64,000 nt of DNA from Ctenosaura bakeri (GCA_948474755.1 CAOLHI010003121.1:124001-188000), one strand, 5' to 3'; positions 10,987-22,964 are shown, numbered from the stretch's first letter. The notes: generated from the letters alone by a model not told the origin. Program-made: numbers and translations.

Positions 10987-12280
10987 AATCCTAAAAGAAT
11001 AAATTCTTGTAGACACTTTCATGCAGCAGGTTGTTACCACTACTGGGAACTGATTTTGTACAGGTGAGTCACTCTATGGATGACTCAGGAAGATCCAGGA
11101 AAATGTGGAGAGAAGGAACAGGAATCAGGAAAAATATTGCAGTCAAAACAAGTTATTTGAAGATGCCATAAACCTTCCCCAAATTAATCATTTGGTAAAT
11201 TGGTCACTTGCACTACTTTTTCTTCTTGTAAATTATTAGGGGTTTTGTAAATCCTGTGTTGTTGAGTCATGATTAAAGTTGCAAAATACAAATAGAGCAG
11301 CAACAATAAACACGGACAAGGTTCAAATTTTTCCTTCATTAGCAAACACTTAGTTTTTGTGTTATGCGCTCACATGGTTTCTGACTTATGTAACCCTAAG
11401 GTGATCCCAGGGTTAAAATGGCCCAGAGGTGGCAAAAAACTTAATTGATATGAGGCATGGGGGCTTCTTCATGTTTTGCTTCCTCTATGCCATTTTAGGC
11501 CCATGAGAGGCCTTTTTTCAAAACAGAAAAGGCCTTCCTTGGGCTTAAAATGGCCTCAAGAAATGAAGAAAATGCCACCATGCCCCTCAGTGCCTTTTTT
11601 TTTTTGCAGAGGTTTGGCCTTCCAAGATCTCCTGGAGGGCTGATGTGTCCCCCTACCCTTGGACAGTTGCCTTGATCTGCTGTAGACCCAAAACTGTCTG
11701 CCAGACATTCTTTAATCCACACGTCAAAAAAGCCATAACATTCTTTTACAGAAATAGCAAGATAGTACTGCTAACTTACAAGGAAAACATGAACCTTCAT
11801 CAACACCATGAAAACAGTCCTTATAAGATAACACTATACTTTTTCTCTCAGTGCCATATTTGGAGTATTTCCTGCTGGACCATGCTGACTTCTAACAAAT
11901 GGTGTTTATTTTAATTTACTTCACTGTTCTGTTTATTCACCACTGTAGGGTTCCCATGTGTCCTACCTTTACCAAGCACCAATTGATTGCTCAAAGAAGA
12001 GGGAGATGAAGGAACACTTTCCCTTCCACAGTGTCCCTCAGGACCTTAAGACTTTGTGGAAGGTAGGAATGGTTTGGGGACTGAAGTAAGCAAGTGGTCT
12101 CTAACAAGAAGAGAATGCTGGACTTGCATGAAAAGAAAGGCTGCTGGCAAGTGTCATCTGATTTAAGTGTCTGAGATTGTTGTAATATCCCTTACTGCAA
12201 TGGGTGTCATTGTGTGAAACAGGGTTGGCTATTGTTGCCTCCCTGGATGTTTTTGGAACTGCAGCTCCAAAACTGCTCCA
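10987..12280. other. unassigned intergenic DNA
   Basis: No gene is recognised. The segment near 11500-11565 repeats 'aaaatggc' and 'aggcct(t)'-type words on both strands, suggesting a decayed palindromic repeat, but no termini can be placed. Confidence 0.4.
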
Positions 12281-12285
12281 TAGAC

Positions 12286-12472
12286 TACCTTTCCACACTT
12301 GAATGTTATAGTGCAATTATTCCACTTTGAACATCCTGTGGAATTCTGGGGTTTGTAGTTTACTGAGGCCAAAGAGGTCTTTGGCTGAGAGTTCTAAATG
12401 CCCCTCCCTAAACTGCAAACCCCAGGATTCCATAGGATAATAGCACTATAACAGTATAGTGTGGAAATGGCC
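12286..12472. mobile_element. Harbinger-like palindromic MITE (family A)
   Basis: The left arm is 'acctttccacacttgaatg ... ctttgaacatcctgtgg' and the right arm is 'ccataggataatagcac ... agtgtggaaatggcc'. The 5' terminal bases are degraded, so the left boundary is approximate. Confidence 0.65.
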
Positions 12473-12477
12473 CAGTA

Positions 12478-12726
12478 CAAGGAGCAATGGATTCAAACTG
12501 CAGGAAAAGAGATTCCACTTAAACCTCAGGAAGAACTTCCTGATGTTCAGAGCTGTTTGAAAGTGGAACATTCTGCCTCAAAGTGTGATGGAGCCTCCTT
12601 CTTTGGAGATTTTTAAGCAGAGGCTGGATGGCCATCTGTCGGGAGTGCTTTGGTGTAGGTTCCTGCATGGTAGGGGGTTGGACTGGATGGCCCCTGTGGT
12701 CTCTTCTAACTCTATGATTCTATGAG
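12478..12726 (+). mobile_element. CR1 LINE 3' end
   Basis: It carries the end of CR1 ORF2 and the 3' tail: 'gagattccacttaaacctc', 'aggaagaacttcctga', 'gaggctggatggccatctg', 'gggttggactggatgg' and the terminal octamers 'ctatgattctatga'. 5'-truncated and not coding. It directly abuts the preceding MITE. Confidence 0.9.
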
Positions 12727-12849
12727 TTTCATAACCCCCAGAGTATTCACTGCTGGCTAGAGATGATGGGAGTTATAGGTCACAAAACACCTGGAGGGCC
12801 AATGTTGCCCATTCCTGCTGAAAAACATGTTACAGACCTTAATATTAAG

Positions 12850-13045
12850 ACTTTGTTCTTGTGTGCCTTCAAGCAGTTTCTGATTTATGGCTACTCTATC
12901 ATGGGGTTTTCTAGGGGCTGAGTGTGTATGATGCATCCAGGGTCACCCAGTGGGTTTCCATAGCCAAGTGGGGAATCAAAGCCTTGTCTCAAGGATTGTA
13001 GTCCAATACTCAAAGCACTCCACCATGCTGGCTCTCAGCATTAAG
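12850..13045 (-). mobile_element. tRNA-derived SINE, minus orientation
   Basis: It reads 'gtgtgccttcaagcagtttctgatttatgg' at the start and ends 'caaagcactccaccatgctggc', the reverse complement of the tRNA-like head. The complement of the B box is visible near 12975. Confidence 0.7.
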
Positions 13046-13591
13046 ACTAGCAGCTTATAATTTTCCCAAACCTCATACATCCCTTCCTCTTATTGAATAT
13101 TCTACTATAGGAGTATCCTATTCCATACTGTGGGAGAGTTAAGGTTCTCATTCTTGATCTTGTTAATTGCTATCAAGTTGCAACCCAGTGAATGAGAGAT
13201 CCACAAGACAGCCTGTCTCACACAAGGATGGGTATCTTATAAGAATCTGCCATCTATGAATTTCACTGCTTGAAATATTGCTTCCCATATATAATTAGAA
13301 GAGTTCAAAGAGCTTGGCAGTGTTGTCCCTCTTATCCTCATGTTATTGATCCCTATGGGGAAATGCTTTGTATAAAACTGTTTTCTGCTGGTTATCATGT
13401 TGCAAGTCGGTGTGAGAATGGTTGCTCAGTGCCAGTTCCAGACCAAGCATTATCAATCCTACTGGTATGAGCAGCTTTAAACCCTGATTGGCTGAAGGTT
13501 TTTAATTTTTAATTTTTAAAAAATGTAGTGATAGTAGGCAAGATGTAGGCATGAGAAAACTGTATTTATATATTAATGTGTTATAAACCTA

Positions 13592-13785
13592 TTGCTGCTG
13601 CTGCTGCTGTTGTGTGCCTTCAAGTTTTTTTCCAACTTATGGTGACCCTGAAGTGAACCTAAAGTGGGATTTTCTGGGGCTGTGAGTGTGTAATGCATCC
13701 CATGGCTGATCAGGGAATCAAACCCTGGTCTCAAGGGTCATAGTCTAACACTCAAATAATTATACCACACTGGCACTCTGTAAAT
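13592..13785 (-). mobile_element. tRNA-derived SINE, minus orientation
   Basis: A (CTG)n/TTG run at 13595-13615 replaces the usual tail complement, followed by 'gtgccttcaagtttttttcc' and ending 'ataccacactggc'. Same family as the 12.85-kb copy. Confidence 0.7.
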
Positions 13786-13789
13786 CCTT

Positions 13790-15110
13790 TAGTCTCTTTA
13801 CAATCTTTAAATTTGGGGGGAGGGGGAGATAGTTCTATGATTAAGGTCATAGTGACAGAATGGTTTCTTTGCAAGATGCATCAATTTTTCCATGTACACA
13901 GCACATAAAAAAAATTCACTGTCAAATTTTATAATAACTCACCTGCTAGTCTTGACCCCCCCCCAAAAAAACCCCAAATTGAAGATCTCAACTTCCCACT
14001 AAAGATCTTGATGTCCACCCAATTTTAATAAGTGCGGCTTTTTTCAGGAGGATGAAGTTAATATGTTTATGTGTTGGAGTTGACATACCTCCTGAACCAG
14101 GAAACGGTCAAACTTTATTCAGGTAGTAAGGCCTGATTTTACAAATGGATATGTAAATACTCATCTCTAAAACTAAAGTGGTACATTTGCTTATATTAAA
14201 ATACAGATTTTTTAAAACATATTTTTTGAAATCTGAGACCTCTAAACCACGTTGTCCCAAGACATAATTTAATCAATAGCTACTTTAACTACAGAACTAA
14301 AATATATTTCAGAAAAGTAAAGATGTGTTCTACCTGCTTGAGACACATAGGCTTGTCATACTGTAAAACAGATTGAATCTTGAATCAATATGTAGATCCA
14401 TTTTCCAAGATGCCAGTCTTATTCTGGTCATGGAATGTTGGTGGGAACTGGTGGCTGAGATTATATGCTGAGATATTGTCCCTCTCTAAGGAAAATAAAT
14501 CCAAGGGGCTTGAGGAGATTTGATCTCAAACTATGACTCCTTAGTACTCCAATGCTAAGCACTTGAATCAAAACACTTTCTAGGAACAGTTCTGCATTTT
14601 TAGATCATCTATGTTTCTTGAGTTATGGTATCCACTTACAACTCTGATGTAGGCACAACAGAGAAGATTGGGGGTGACAAGACTGACTATTTGGACTCAT
14701 AGTGGGTAGTAGTATTGTGAGGAAGGCTACAGCCTAGAAGAATTCTGTTCACACATACAGAACCTACATCAGGGGTACATAGAATATTTCAGTCCTTTCC
14801 CAGCTAAGATTTGCTGTCTTGCAATTTTCTTCCAGAGCTTTCTTCTCAAGGGCAGCCAGAGGTTTCATTTCCTGCATGTTATCCATGCTCCCAAAGGGCA
14901 GCTGTAAGATACACAAAGAAGGATATGACAGAAGCAATGATGCTGAGTGAGATGGAGCACTGAAATTTAGTTGTAAGTGAACACTGAAAGGTGGGTTGAG
15001 AAGCACTGGATTTCAATGTCCAGCAGCAGTTGCAAAGAAACAGCTATGCAATGGCTATAAGAAGATTAGAAATGGAAGGCAGCTCAGTACATTCTCAGTG
15101 TATTTGAACT
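13790..15110. other. unassigned intergenic DNA
   Basis: No gene is recognised. There is a C/A-run near 13957-13977. Confidence 0.45.
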
Positions 15111-15112
15111 AT

Positions 15113-15172
15113 TAGATGATGATGATGATTATGATGATGATCACCACAATGGCGATGATGGAGATGGTGGGG
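15113..15172. repeat. (GAT)n imperfect microsatellite
   Basis: Nearly uninterrupted GAT/ATG triplets run from about 15113 to 15142, then continue imperfectly as 'ggcgatgatggagatgg'. Confidence 0.9.
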
Positions 15173-15325
15173 TAGTCTCAATGAAGGATCTGTTCAAGGG
15201 ATACTGTTGAGGCCAAGTACATCTAGTATATTGCCTTTAGAATATCTTGGTCTGTCCACCACTTATATATTTAATTTTTATTTATTAAAATATTGCATCT
15301 TCCTATATCATGGGATCTCAGAACA

Positions 15326-15350
15326 GTCAACAACAACAACAACAACAACC
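15326..15350. repeat. (CAA)n microsatellite
   Basis: About eight CAA units, pure over most of the length. No poly-A-terminated element was found directly upstream. Confidence 0.85.
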
Positions 15351-15541
15351 AACTCTCCTACTGTTATTCCCTTTCTCTTAGCAGCAAAGTCAAACCACTG
15401 TTCAGTTGTGGGCTGCTATTCCAGAAGAGTTTTCAGTAGGAAACAAATAAGTTCTGCACATTCACATGAAATATTGAGGTAAATGTTTTGATCTGGGTCT
15501 GTGGGGCCTAATCTCTTTTTTAACTGAAGTTCTAAAGACTT

Positions 15542-15899
15542 GGCCCTTTCCACACGACAACTGAATCCCAGCACAGGGACGCAAGAGGAATTGGGCTGTG
15601 ACAATGTTTCTGCATATCTTTGTCATGGTCCCACCCTTGTTCCATCACCAGCCAGTGGGATTGCTGGGTACATCTGTCAATGACCCCAGATCATGCAATG
15701 CTCATGTACTTATCTGCCATGCAGAAGGGCCAAAATCGTGATGGAGGCACTTCCTGCCCCAGTGCAGCACGGGAAAGAGCCTGGCTGCACTGCAGAAGGA
15801 AGAGCTGGTCAGGCACAGAGGGGAGTGTTCCTGTCTTGCAAAGGTGCTGCCAGAATCATGACCAGAAGACAACGGAGCAAGGTAATGTGCAGAAATGAC
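15542..15899. mobile_element. Harbinger-like MITE (family B)
   Basis: It starts GGCCCTTTCCACACGAC and ends 'gtgcagaaatgac'. The interior contains the family words 'cagtgcagc' and 'ctgcactgcagaaggaagag', which recur in the 3.1, 43.5 and 52.6-kb copies. The right end is inferred from TIR similarity; flanking triplets CTT and TTT do not match exactly. Confidence 0.55.
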
Positions 15900-15904
15900 T
15901 TTCT

Positions 15905-17485
15905 CTTCCCTGATCCGCAGTGGGAAGTGGGTAAGTCATAGACCCAGAAAGGGCAGGAAGCAGCAAGTGATTTTTAGGTACAGCAGGCATTGCTTTCCCC
16001 CAGGGACAATTCTGCAGGAACAATTTACCATTTATATAACAGTTGTGAGGAAAGAGCTGTATTAACAAGCCAAAGTGGCAATCAAGGTGCCTTCACAAGT
16101 TCCTTCTTTTCCTGCTTAGGGCAGTTGAAAGAAATGAAACCAGCAGAATGAAACCTTCTTGGGTCAGATTGGAAACTTCACCTAGGGATCATCTAGCCTA
16201 GTGAGAAAAATTCTGTATTCTGAACTGTACGTAACCTAGGGTGATGTGCCCTCTTGGAAGGCTTGAAGAGTAAAATGAATAGTGTGTACCAGTTTTATGA
16301 CTTTGTGATTGTTCTCTGTTGATTATTTCATTGTAGTAAAGAATTTATCCTATACAGTACTTATTAAGTTGTTTTTAAAGAATTGAATTGTAGGTGTTGT
16401 CTTGTTTGAACGTATTGATTTATTGTAAAATGGAAGACTAGTTACTACATGGTACATGGGCATTTGTTTACTGGCACATTTACTAGTCATAATTGGAGAT
16501 CTAATTTCTTGAGACTCAGGAAAAGATTAAAATCCTGAAAATTAACAAGAAGTATTCCATTTTATTCCCACACAGCCTCATGAATTTCCAAGTCTTGAGC
16601 TTCCTCTGCAGCAATGTGAACAACAACTAGCTAAATGGGCAGGCAGGAGGATAGAGGAATAATTTGGAGATTTCCTGCTGAGGAGTGAAAGAGGTATATA
16701 GGGAGCATTCAGGGGATAGAGAGGAAATGCATTCTGGTGCAGTTCTGACTAAAATGAGTTGAAGAAGATATTTGAAGGAAAATCATGAGAGCCTGTATAT
16801 TTCAAAAATTGTGCAAATTGCTTTTTAAAATTACAATTCTCCACATCCCTCAGTTAGCATGGTCTTTGGCCATGCTGGGAAATTAGGCTGGGAAATTTGG
16901 GGAGCTGTAGCCCTCCCAATAGCTCCTGATTGTCCTGAGTAAACAAATTGATTCATTTGCTCAGGAAAATTAGAAGAGGGTGGATGTGAATCTATTAACT
17001 CCACTAGGTCTGGGTCTCAGAAGTGCTGGCTGTGTAGATCCAGGAATTAGAGTCACTTTTTAAAAAGTCAGGTCATTGGTCTGTTGCCAGACATCCAGAT
17101 ATTAGAGACTATTTAAAAAGGAATTAGTGGACTTCTACCTCCAGCTATATACTATTTTCCATCTTGGCATTTACATTTAGTTCTCCAAACACTTACAGGG
17201 TCTCCATTTAAACCTATTAAAAAAGACTACCTTAAAATTTATTTTCCTGGAAAGCTTTCATTATTGATAGCCATTACCCTGATCTACTGAGTTTCCAGCA
17301 AGAGAGCTCTATCTCATCCCTGTATCTTCACCGAAGAGTCTGTGACCTGTACATTGATCCAGCATTTGTTCCTGAGATCAATACTATTTTCCATGGCAGT
17401 CAAGAAATAATTTTACCATCCTTCTGTCCTCATCCTAAAACATAATAGCATAAGTTAGATAATCATTCAGCAGTTAATATTTGGT
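15905..17485. other. unassigned intergenic DNA
   Basis: No gene or clear repeat is recognised. Confidence 0.45.
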
Positions 17486-17486
17486 A

Positions 17487-17615
17487 CTGTCGTAGTATGA
17501 CTTCCAAGTTGTTTCTGACATAGGACAACCCTAAAGTGAGCCTATCATGGAGTTTTTTTTTTTGTTCAGAGGGGGTTTGCCACTTCCTTTCTTTGAGGTC
17601 AAGAGAGTGTGACTT
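17487..17615 (-). mobile_element. tRNA-derived SINE (minus), left part, split by a solo LTR
   Basis: 'cttccaagttgtttctgac' through 'cctatcatggag' is the complement of the SINE tail, as in the copies at 12.85, 38.9 and 58.3 kb. The SINE breaks off at 17615 and resumes at 18456 ('gtccagtagttttccacggc ... ctgaactcaaaccattacat'). Confidence 0.65.
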
Positions 17616-18455
17616 TGTTACCAGGAGGGGCGGTCAAATTACCAAATAAAAACACAAGATGGGGAAAATTAGACTCAAGCACTCTCTCAGGTTAACAAGA
17701 GGCAGGGTAACTTTAGCTAGGATCTTTTATCCTATGTATACAGCGTTAAGTCAGAGAGCAGCTAGACAGTATTTAAAGTAACAAATAATAGTTTATTGAG
17801 AACAAACAACACAAAAGACACGACATACACTAACTAACTGAGAAATAGAAATGGAAGGTTTGTGGGGGAGTGGGTAATACGACACCTGGTCTCGTAGTCC
17901 TGGAGAGAAGAGGAGGTTGCAGGGGAAGAAACTCAGCACGGTTCGCTGAGGGGGCGACTCGCTGGACAAACCGAGAGCAAGGCAGGATAGCAGTCCAGAG
18001 TGTTCCGAGGAAAGCTCGGATTTGGGGACCTTTTATAGGGTAGATTTTACCTACAGGCCATGCCATGCTCGGTGAGAACAAAGAAAATTTAGAGCAGGAC
18101 AAAGGCGTTGGAAAAGGTCAGGTTTTACATGATAAGCTTAGCGCTAGATGACAATAGTATGGCCAGTATGCAAATAGCTCAACATAAAGGAATGGCTTGG
18201 CACTCGGCCAGGCATCTTTGTAAAGTCGCGCTGAGCAAGGCCAGTTTGCAAGAAGGTGTTCCCTGAAGCATCGAAGAGGCTTAAATTGCCTGTCTAAATG
18301 AGGTTTGGAATTTACAACCATTAATACGTGCTTGTCCGGTGGACCTCTGCAAACACGTGGAGTAAGGTGGCAGAGAAAGGCCAAATAGAGACCAAATTAT
18401 TTGTTATCAAGAGATATCTAGTGCTCTCACCAGACATATCATAACCGTGGTAACA
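17616..18455 (-). mobile_element. solo LTR, ERV/gypsy-like, family TGTTACC
   Basis: The ends are TGTTACCAGG and CGTGGTAACA, flanked by ACTT on both sides (17612-17615 and 18456-18459), a 4-bp target duplication. On the minus strand it has a TATA-like box (plus-strand 'ccttttatagg' near 18029) and a polyadenylation signal AATAAA (complement TTTATT at about 17792-17797). No gag, pol or env remains between two LTRs, so it is a solo LTR left by recombination. It shares most of its sequence with 41321-42176. Small open frames inside are not genes. Confidence 0.8.
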
Positions 18456-18530
18456 ACTTGTCCAGTAGTTTTCCACGGCTGAGCAGGGATCTGAACTCAA
18501 ACCATTACATCACATTCACTTTGTGAAAAA
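18456..18530 (-). mobile_element. tRNA-derived SINE (minus), right part
   Basis: Continuation of the SINE begun at 17487 after the LTR insertion: 'tccacggctgagcagggatc' corresponds to the body seen in other minus copies. Confidence 0.6.
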
Positions 18531-18534
18531 TTAC

Positions 18535-19950
18535 CTATCTAGAGTCAGAAAAGTCAGTTAGTTAATTTTATATTTAGTTATTTCTATCCAGCTTCTATGG
18601 GATGGAAAGTGCTTATGTTACCCTTGTCCAAGTGGCTGAGAGACAGCATTGTCTTCTGTTATGAGAGATTGTCTGATGCTGGTGTGATTGGGATTCTGTC
18701 ATTCCTCTTAGACTGAGGCAGTTTCAGCCACATTGAACTCCTCAACTCCCTTAATTGACATTAGTAAGAAAGCTACCTGGTTGTCAGCTTCTCCTTTTTT
18801 AAAAAAAACCCTGCAAATTTAATGTCTGTGCCTCAGCTGAAGCCTGCTTAGGAAAGTGGGTGCTGGAAAGAATCAATGAAGAATCATATTCGGTCTTATG
18901 AAACAGGAATAAAAACATAACTCTGGGTATGACTGTCCCATCTGTGGTGGTCTACAAATAGTTGGAGCTGAACTAGGGTATTCTGTGGGCATGGTGAGGA
19001 TGGCTGGGGATCTGCAATATTTTAAGCCACCTTATTGCCTGACACGAGTCCCAAACAGTCCCCAAAGCTAGAGAAAGTAAAAAGTCTGTAGTATTTTTGC
19101 TAAAGAAATGCCTACTATATAGATGGGCAATTTATTAGATATTTTTGGTCTGGAACTCCCATCCACATTACCCAGCATACCTAATACTAAGACATGATGA
19201 GAGCTGAAGTTTAACAGCAGAGGGTTGTGGGTTTCCTACCCTAATCCATGGAAAGTAGAGCAAACAGGACTAGAGCTCATTATGTGGCCAGTAGTACTAT
19301 ATGTGAACTAGATGGGAGAATGGCTGCTTTTTACTTTTTACAATGCTGTATCCTAAGCCATCTAGTTTGCTGAAAGAATCCACAAAAGAGCCAGACTAGA
19401 GGGAAGAAAAGATAAAAGCACATTGAACTATATGGATAGGATCTCTATGTGCAATGCATAAACTGAGCTAACTAGGAGTTTTTCAAAGTAGAATATTAGA
19501 GGCATGCTATATGCCTAGTTCAGTCGTGGAGGTGACATTACATGGTACAGGTTTTACTGTTCAGAATTGGTTTTATAAGTCGGAAGCAGCAGTATGTTTG
19601 TTCGGAACAGTAATGTACATACCCTTTTCTGTATGCTTTCTGGGAAGAGGTGACCTAAGAAAATGAACTGTTTCAGTGTGTCATAGACTTTGTACAAATC
19701 AACCTGTGATGGAAAGGATGAGACAGCTGGAAGTCTTATGTTCTAGTGGATGTATGATTCATAGTTTGTCTCTGGGAGCCCTTCTTTTTTAATTCCATCA
19801 TTTACAGTTAAATTGTGTCCAAGGCCATTAGGTGTCAGCAAACAATGGCACAGACTGCCTACAGTAAGAATCATAAATATTAAAATAGGGGCTTTAGATG
19901 TGCTCATCAAATGTAAGTTTACTTTCTTTTTTCATTGTGTAAGCTTCTAG
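18535..19950. other. unassigned intergenic DNA
   Basis: No gene or clear repeat is recognised. There is a T/A run near 18797. Confidence 0.45.
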
Positions 19951-19954
19951 AAGG

Positions 19955-20125
19955 GCCTAAATACCCTACAGCTGCTAGGTCCTGTCTGATCTTGGAAGTT
20001 AAGCAGGGGCATCCTTGATTAGTATTTGGACAGAAGACTGCCAACAAATACCAGGTGCTGTAGGCTATACTTCAGAAGATGGAACTGGCAAAACCATCTC
20101 TGAGTCTTCCTTGGATTTGATTTCT
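19955..20125 (+). mobile_element. 5S rRNA-derived SINE
   Basis: It contains 5S rRNA-like blocks in order: 'tgtctgatcttggaagttaa', 'gcaggg', 'gattagtatttgg', 'aataccaggtgctgtaggc'. 5S rRNA has GATCTCGGAAGCTAAGCAGG and GGGAATACCGGGTGCTGTAGG at these places. The intact rRNA 5' end is altered and SINE body follows, so it is a retroposon and not a 5S gene. Confidence 0.75.
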
Positions 20126-20289
20126 GAGCTGGCATGCCTAACTTTAATTTGGTCATCCTTGTTCTAGGTATTAGATAATGTCAGTGTTGCAAGATAATTC
20201 ATCCAGAATTCCGGGGCTTGACTTCAGTGAGTAGATGACAGAATGTTGACCTTGGAGAGAAGATTGCTCCCACTCCCCATTATTTAGAG

Positions 20290-20455
20290 ACCCAGGATGA
20301 TGTAGTGGTTTCAGTGTTGGGCTACAACCCTGGAAACCTGGATTTGATTCTCTGATCACCCATGGAAATGGATCAGACATTCTCAGCCCCAGGTTTGCCT
20401 TAAGGTCACTGTAAGTCAGAAACAATCTGAAGGCATATCATAACAACAATTCACT
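20290..20455 (+). mobile_element. tRNA-derived SINE
   Basis: Head 'aggatgatgtagtggtttca', then 'aaacctggatttgattctc', and tail 'gtaagtcagaaacaatctga' followed by 'aggcatatcataacaacaa'. The central body is partly deleted. Confidence 0.65.
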
Positions 20456-20995
20456 TTATTTATATCCCACTTCCCCTCATAGATTATAAATTACAGCAAA
20501 AGCAATGTAGTTAAAATATACAAAAAAAGCAATGTTATAATGGAATTAAACTACTAACAACACTAAAAACAGTCTAAAACATACCAGTTAAAATATTCAA
20601 AAATAGCTTAAGAAGTAATGCAATTGAAACAGTATGGCAGTCTTAAAAGTTCTTTCTTTAAAAGCTTTCAGTTCTCAAAAGTCTACAAGTTTGTTTTTTT
20701 TTTTTTTTTTTAAGTCTTTACTGGCTGAGAGAAAGAGAGCAAAGAGGGGACCAGCCTAGTTTATTTAAGAAGGGAGTTTCAGAGCCTAGGCACAACCTTT
20801 AAGAAAACCCTATCCCATGTCCCCATTAATTTTGCCGATGAAAGCAATAGGAGCAAAAGAAGAGCCTCTCCTGAGCTTCTCAGTAAGGACAGGCTCTTAT
20901 GGGGAAGATATGTTCTGTCAGATAGCATGGACCTAAGCTGTATAACAGACCATTCATAGGCCAAGTCATTGAATTGAATCTTATTGGTTAGTCCC
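20455..20995. repeat. interspersed repeat, 'tttatatcccacttcccc' family
   Basis: It begins 'tttatttatatcccacttcc', carries an A-rich 'taaaatattcaa' stretch, and continues with 'gcaaagaggggaccagcct' and 'gggagtttcagagcctagg'. The same order of words is seen at 24010-24425 and partly at 37505-37760, so it is a dispersed family. A T-run at 20693-20711 interrupts it. I cannot name the class. Confidence 0.5.
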
Positions 20996-21312
20996 AACTA
21001 GAACAGATTGCTGGATCATTTGTTGAATAATGAGTGAGTCAATGCACAGGTAATTTTTCTCTAGGTGGGGTTAACAACAGGATTCAAGTGATTGTTTCTC
21101 AAACTAATCCTCCTCACAAGATTGTTGTGAGTCTAAAATTGTGAAGTGATAGCACTATTGCAGAAACTGTTCCTGACCAACTTGCTGAAAAACAAGAATA
21201 CCAGTAAAAAAACAAAACAAAACAGAAAAGAATAAGATATAGAAAGAAGCTGGGGTTTCACTAACCGACAAGTTTTTAAAGTCCATTCTCCCCATTTTTT
21301 TTCAAAAGCATA

Positions 21313-21925
21313 GACCATTTCTGCACTACACAGTTATAGTGCTATTATTCCACTTTCAACATCCCGTGGAATTCTGGGGCTTATAGTTTACTGAGGCCAA
21401 AGAGCTCTCTGGGTGAGAATTCTAAGGCCATTTCCACATGACAAAGCTCTTCCGCATTGTTTCGCTGCAGTCCTGAGTCCAGAAGGGAGCACGTCAGCAA
21501 TGCTCCCCTCTGCACCCACTCGGTCCATGTGGAAGAGAACACAAAGGTACCACACCTTCCTTCCGCAGTACAGCCGGGCTTTTTCCATTGCTGCCCTACA
21601 GAGGGAAGAATCGCCAATGCACTTCTGCATTTTCCGCATGGCCAGAAGTGACAAGAGCACTGCACGATTGCAGGCACGAAACAGATTTTTTTTCCATTTT
21701 GCGAAAACTGCGCAAGCATGACACTCTGCGACAGGATGGCGGCGGGACAGCAACAACGTCATGCAGAAGCGCAATCTGCCAACCGCTGCCATCCTGTGGC
21801 AAAAACGCAACAGTGACATCATGCAGAAAAAGCCTACATGCCCCTCCCTAAACTGCAAACCCCAGGATTCCATAGGATGTTGAAAGTGGATTAATAGCAT
21901 TATACTAGTGTAGGGAAGAAATGGC
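21313..21925. mobile_element. Harbinger-like MITE (family A) carrying a nested family-B MITE
   Basis: The outer arms are GACCATTTCTGCACTACAC and 'gtagggaagaaatggc', with the usual 'ctttcaacatcc' and 'ccataggatgttgaaagtgg'. The arm is broken at 'gagaattctaa' and resumes at 'catgcccctccctaaactgc'; undisturbed copies read 'ttctaaatgcccctcc'. The gap is filled by the element at 21426-21834. Confidence 0.75.
21426..21834. mobile_element. nested Harbinger-like MITE (family B), TAA target
   Basis: It starts GGCCATTTCCACATGAC and ends 'catcatgcagaaaaagcc'. TAA precedes it (21423-21425) and TAC follows (21835-21837). Comparison with the empty site in other copies of the outer MITE shows a duplicated TAA. 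The centre has 'gattttttttcc...gcgaaaac'. Overlapping open frames on both strands (up to 170 codons) have no family features. Confidence 0.75.
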
Positions 21926-21929
21926 AGTA

Positions 21930-22815
21930 GAAGACTATTTTATTTTTTAATGGTGGAATTTTATACGATCAAACTAGGAAGTAAACGCCATGGTGTTCAA
22001 TGGAGCTAACTCCTAAGTGTGTACAACAGGCCCTCTGTGGGAATAGATGACATAAGTAGACAGAGACTTATTTAGATTCCTGGACAAAGCATGAAGTGGC
22101 ACTTTTTCAGTCAGTAATTCAGCTGAGGAACCGTGCCTCACCTCTCCTCTCCTCATCTCCATGTGGAATCCAGAGGAAGAGTCAAATGCTCTGAGATGTT
22201 CATTACAAATGTTTTGAGAGCAGCTGTTTCACTCTTCCAGTCACAGGTACTCAATCAGCTTCCAGAAGTGCCAGCTGAGAATGTTAAGAGGAACCTTTGG
22301 GATCCTCAATCACTAATCATGGTGTGGATCAGTGATCAGAGATAGTGCCAACTCCTCTGTCCTGTGAGAGGCCTCCAGACTTCAGGGACCATTGCTGAGG
22401 AAGGAAATTTGACTGCATCTTGTACTTGAGAGAAAGCTATACTTAGTATGATGAAACTTTCCTTTCTCTGGGTTGATATGTATAACAGTTGTTAGCCTTT
22501 ATATAGTACTTTTCTCAGTTCAGAAAGCTTCACTTGCATTTTCATAATAAAATCCTTACAGTTTAGACAATCCTTTACCAATTCTTCCTAATATCCTTAT
22601 TTCAGCTGGAAGGTTGAGGTTTGCCTAGTCTTGACAGAACTGAGAAATGAACCCACACCATATCATCTCTTGATATTTTAGGTATCATCTATGCTGGTAA
22701 ACAAAATCACACATCAATGTATTAATAGGTATTCGAAACATTGACTTGAGTGGCAGGCAGTTACAACACTTTTGAGAAAAAAAATGTAAGTCTGTGGTTA
22801 GACAAATGTAAGGGA
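21930..22815. other. unassigned intergenic DNA with a possible ancient SINE/LINE remnant
   Basis: Around 22500-22680 'tatatagtacttttctcagttc' followed by 'aatccttacag' resembles old MIR/L2-type repeats, too decayed to assign. No gene is recognised. Confidence 0.35.
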
Positions 22816-22821
22816 AACCAG

Positions 22822-22960
22822 AGCCATTTCCGCACTGGACTGTTATAGCACTTTCAACATCCCATGGATGTTGCCCCCCCCCAAAACTGCAAACCCCAGG
22901 ATTCCATAGGATGTTGAAAGTAGAATAATTTTGCTATAGCAGTCCAGTGCAGAAATGGCC
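22822..22960. mobile_element. Harbinger-like palindromic MITE (family A), short copy
   Basis: 'AGCCATTTCCGCACTGGACT' pairs with 'AGTCCAGTGCAGAAATGGCC'. The centre is shortened around a C-run at 22865-22872. Confidence 0.7.
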
Positions 22961-22964
22961 TAGG

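Noticed and set aside
15113..15172. Possible CRISPR-like or other regularly spaced array
   Set aside because: It is an ordinary trinucleotide microsatellite; no spaced repeats exist anywhere in the window.
19955..20125. A 5S rRNA gene
   Set aside because: The sequence departs from 5S rRNA at its ends and is fused to a SINE body; similar copies at 51.9 and 63.4 kb confirm a retroposon family.
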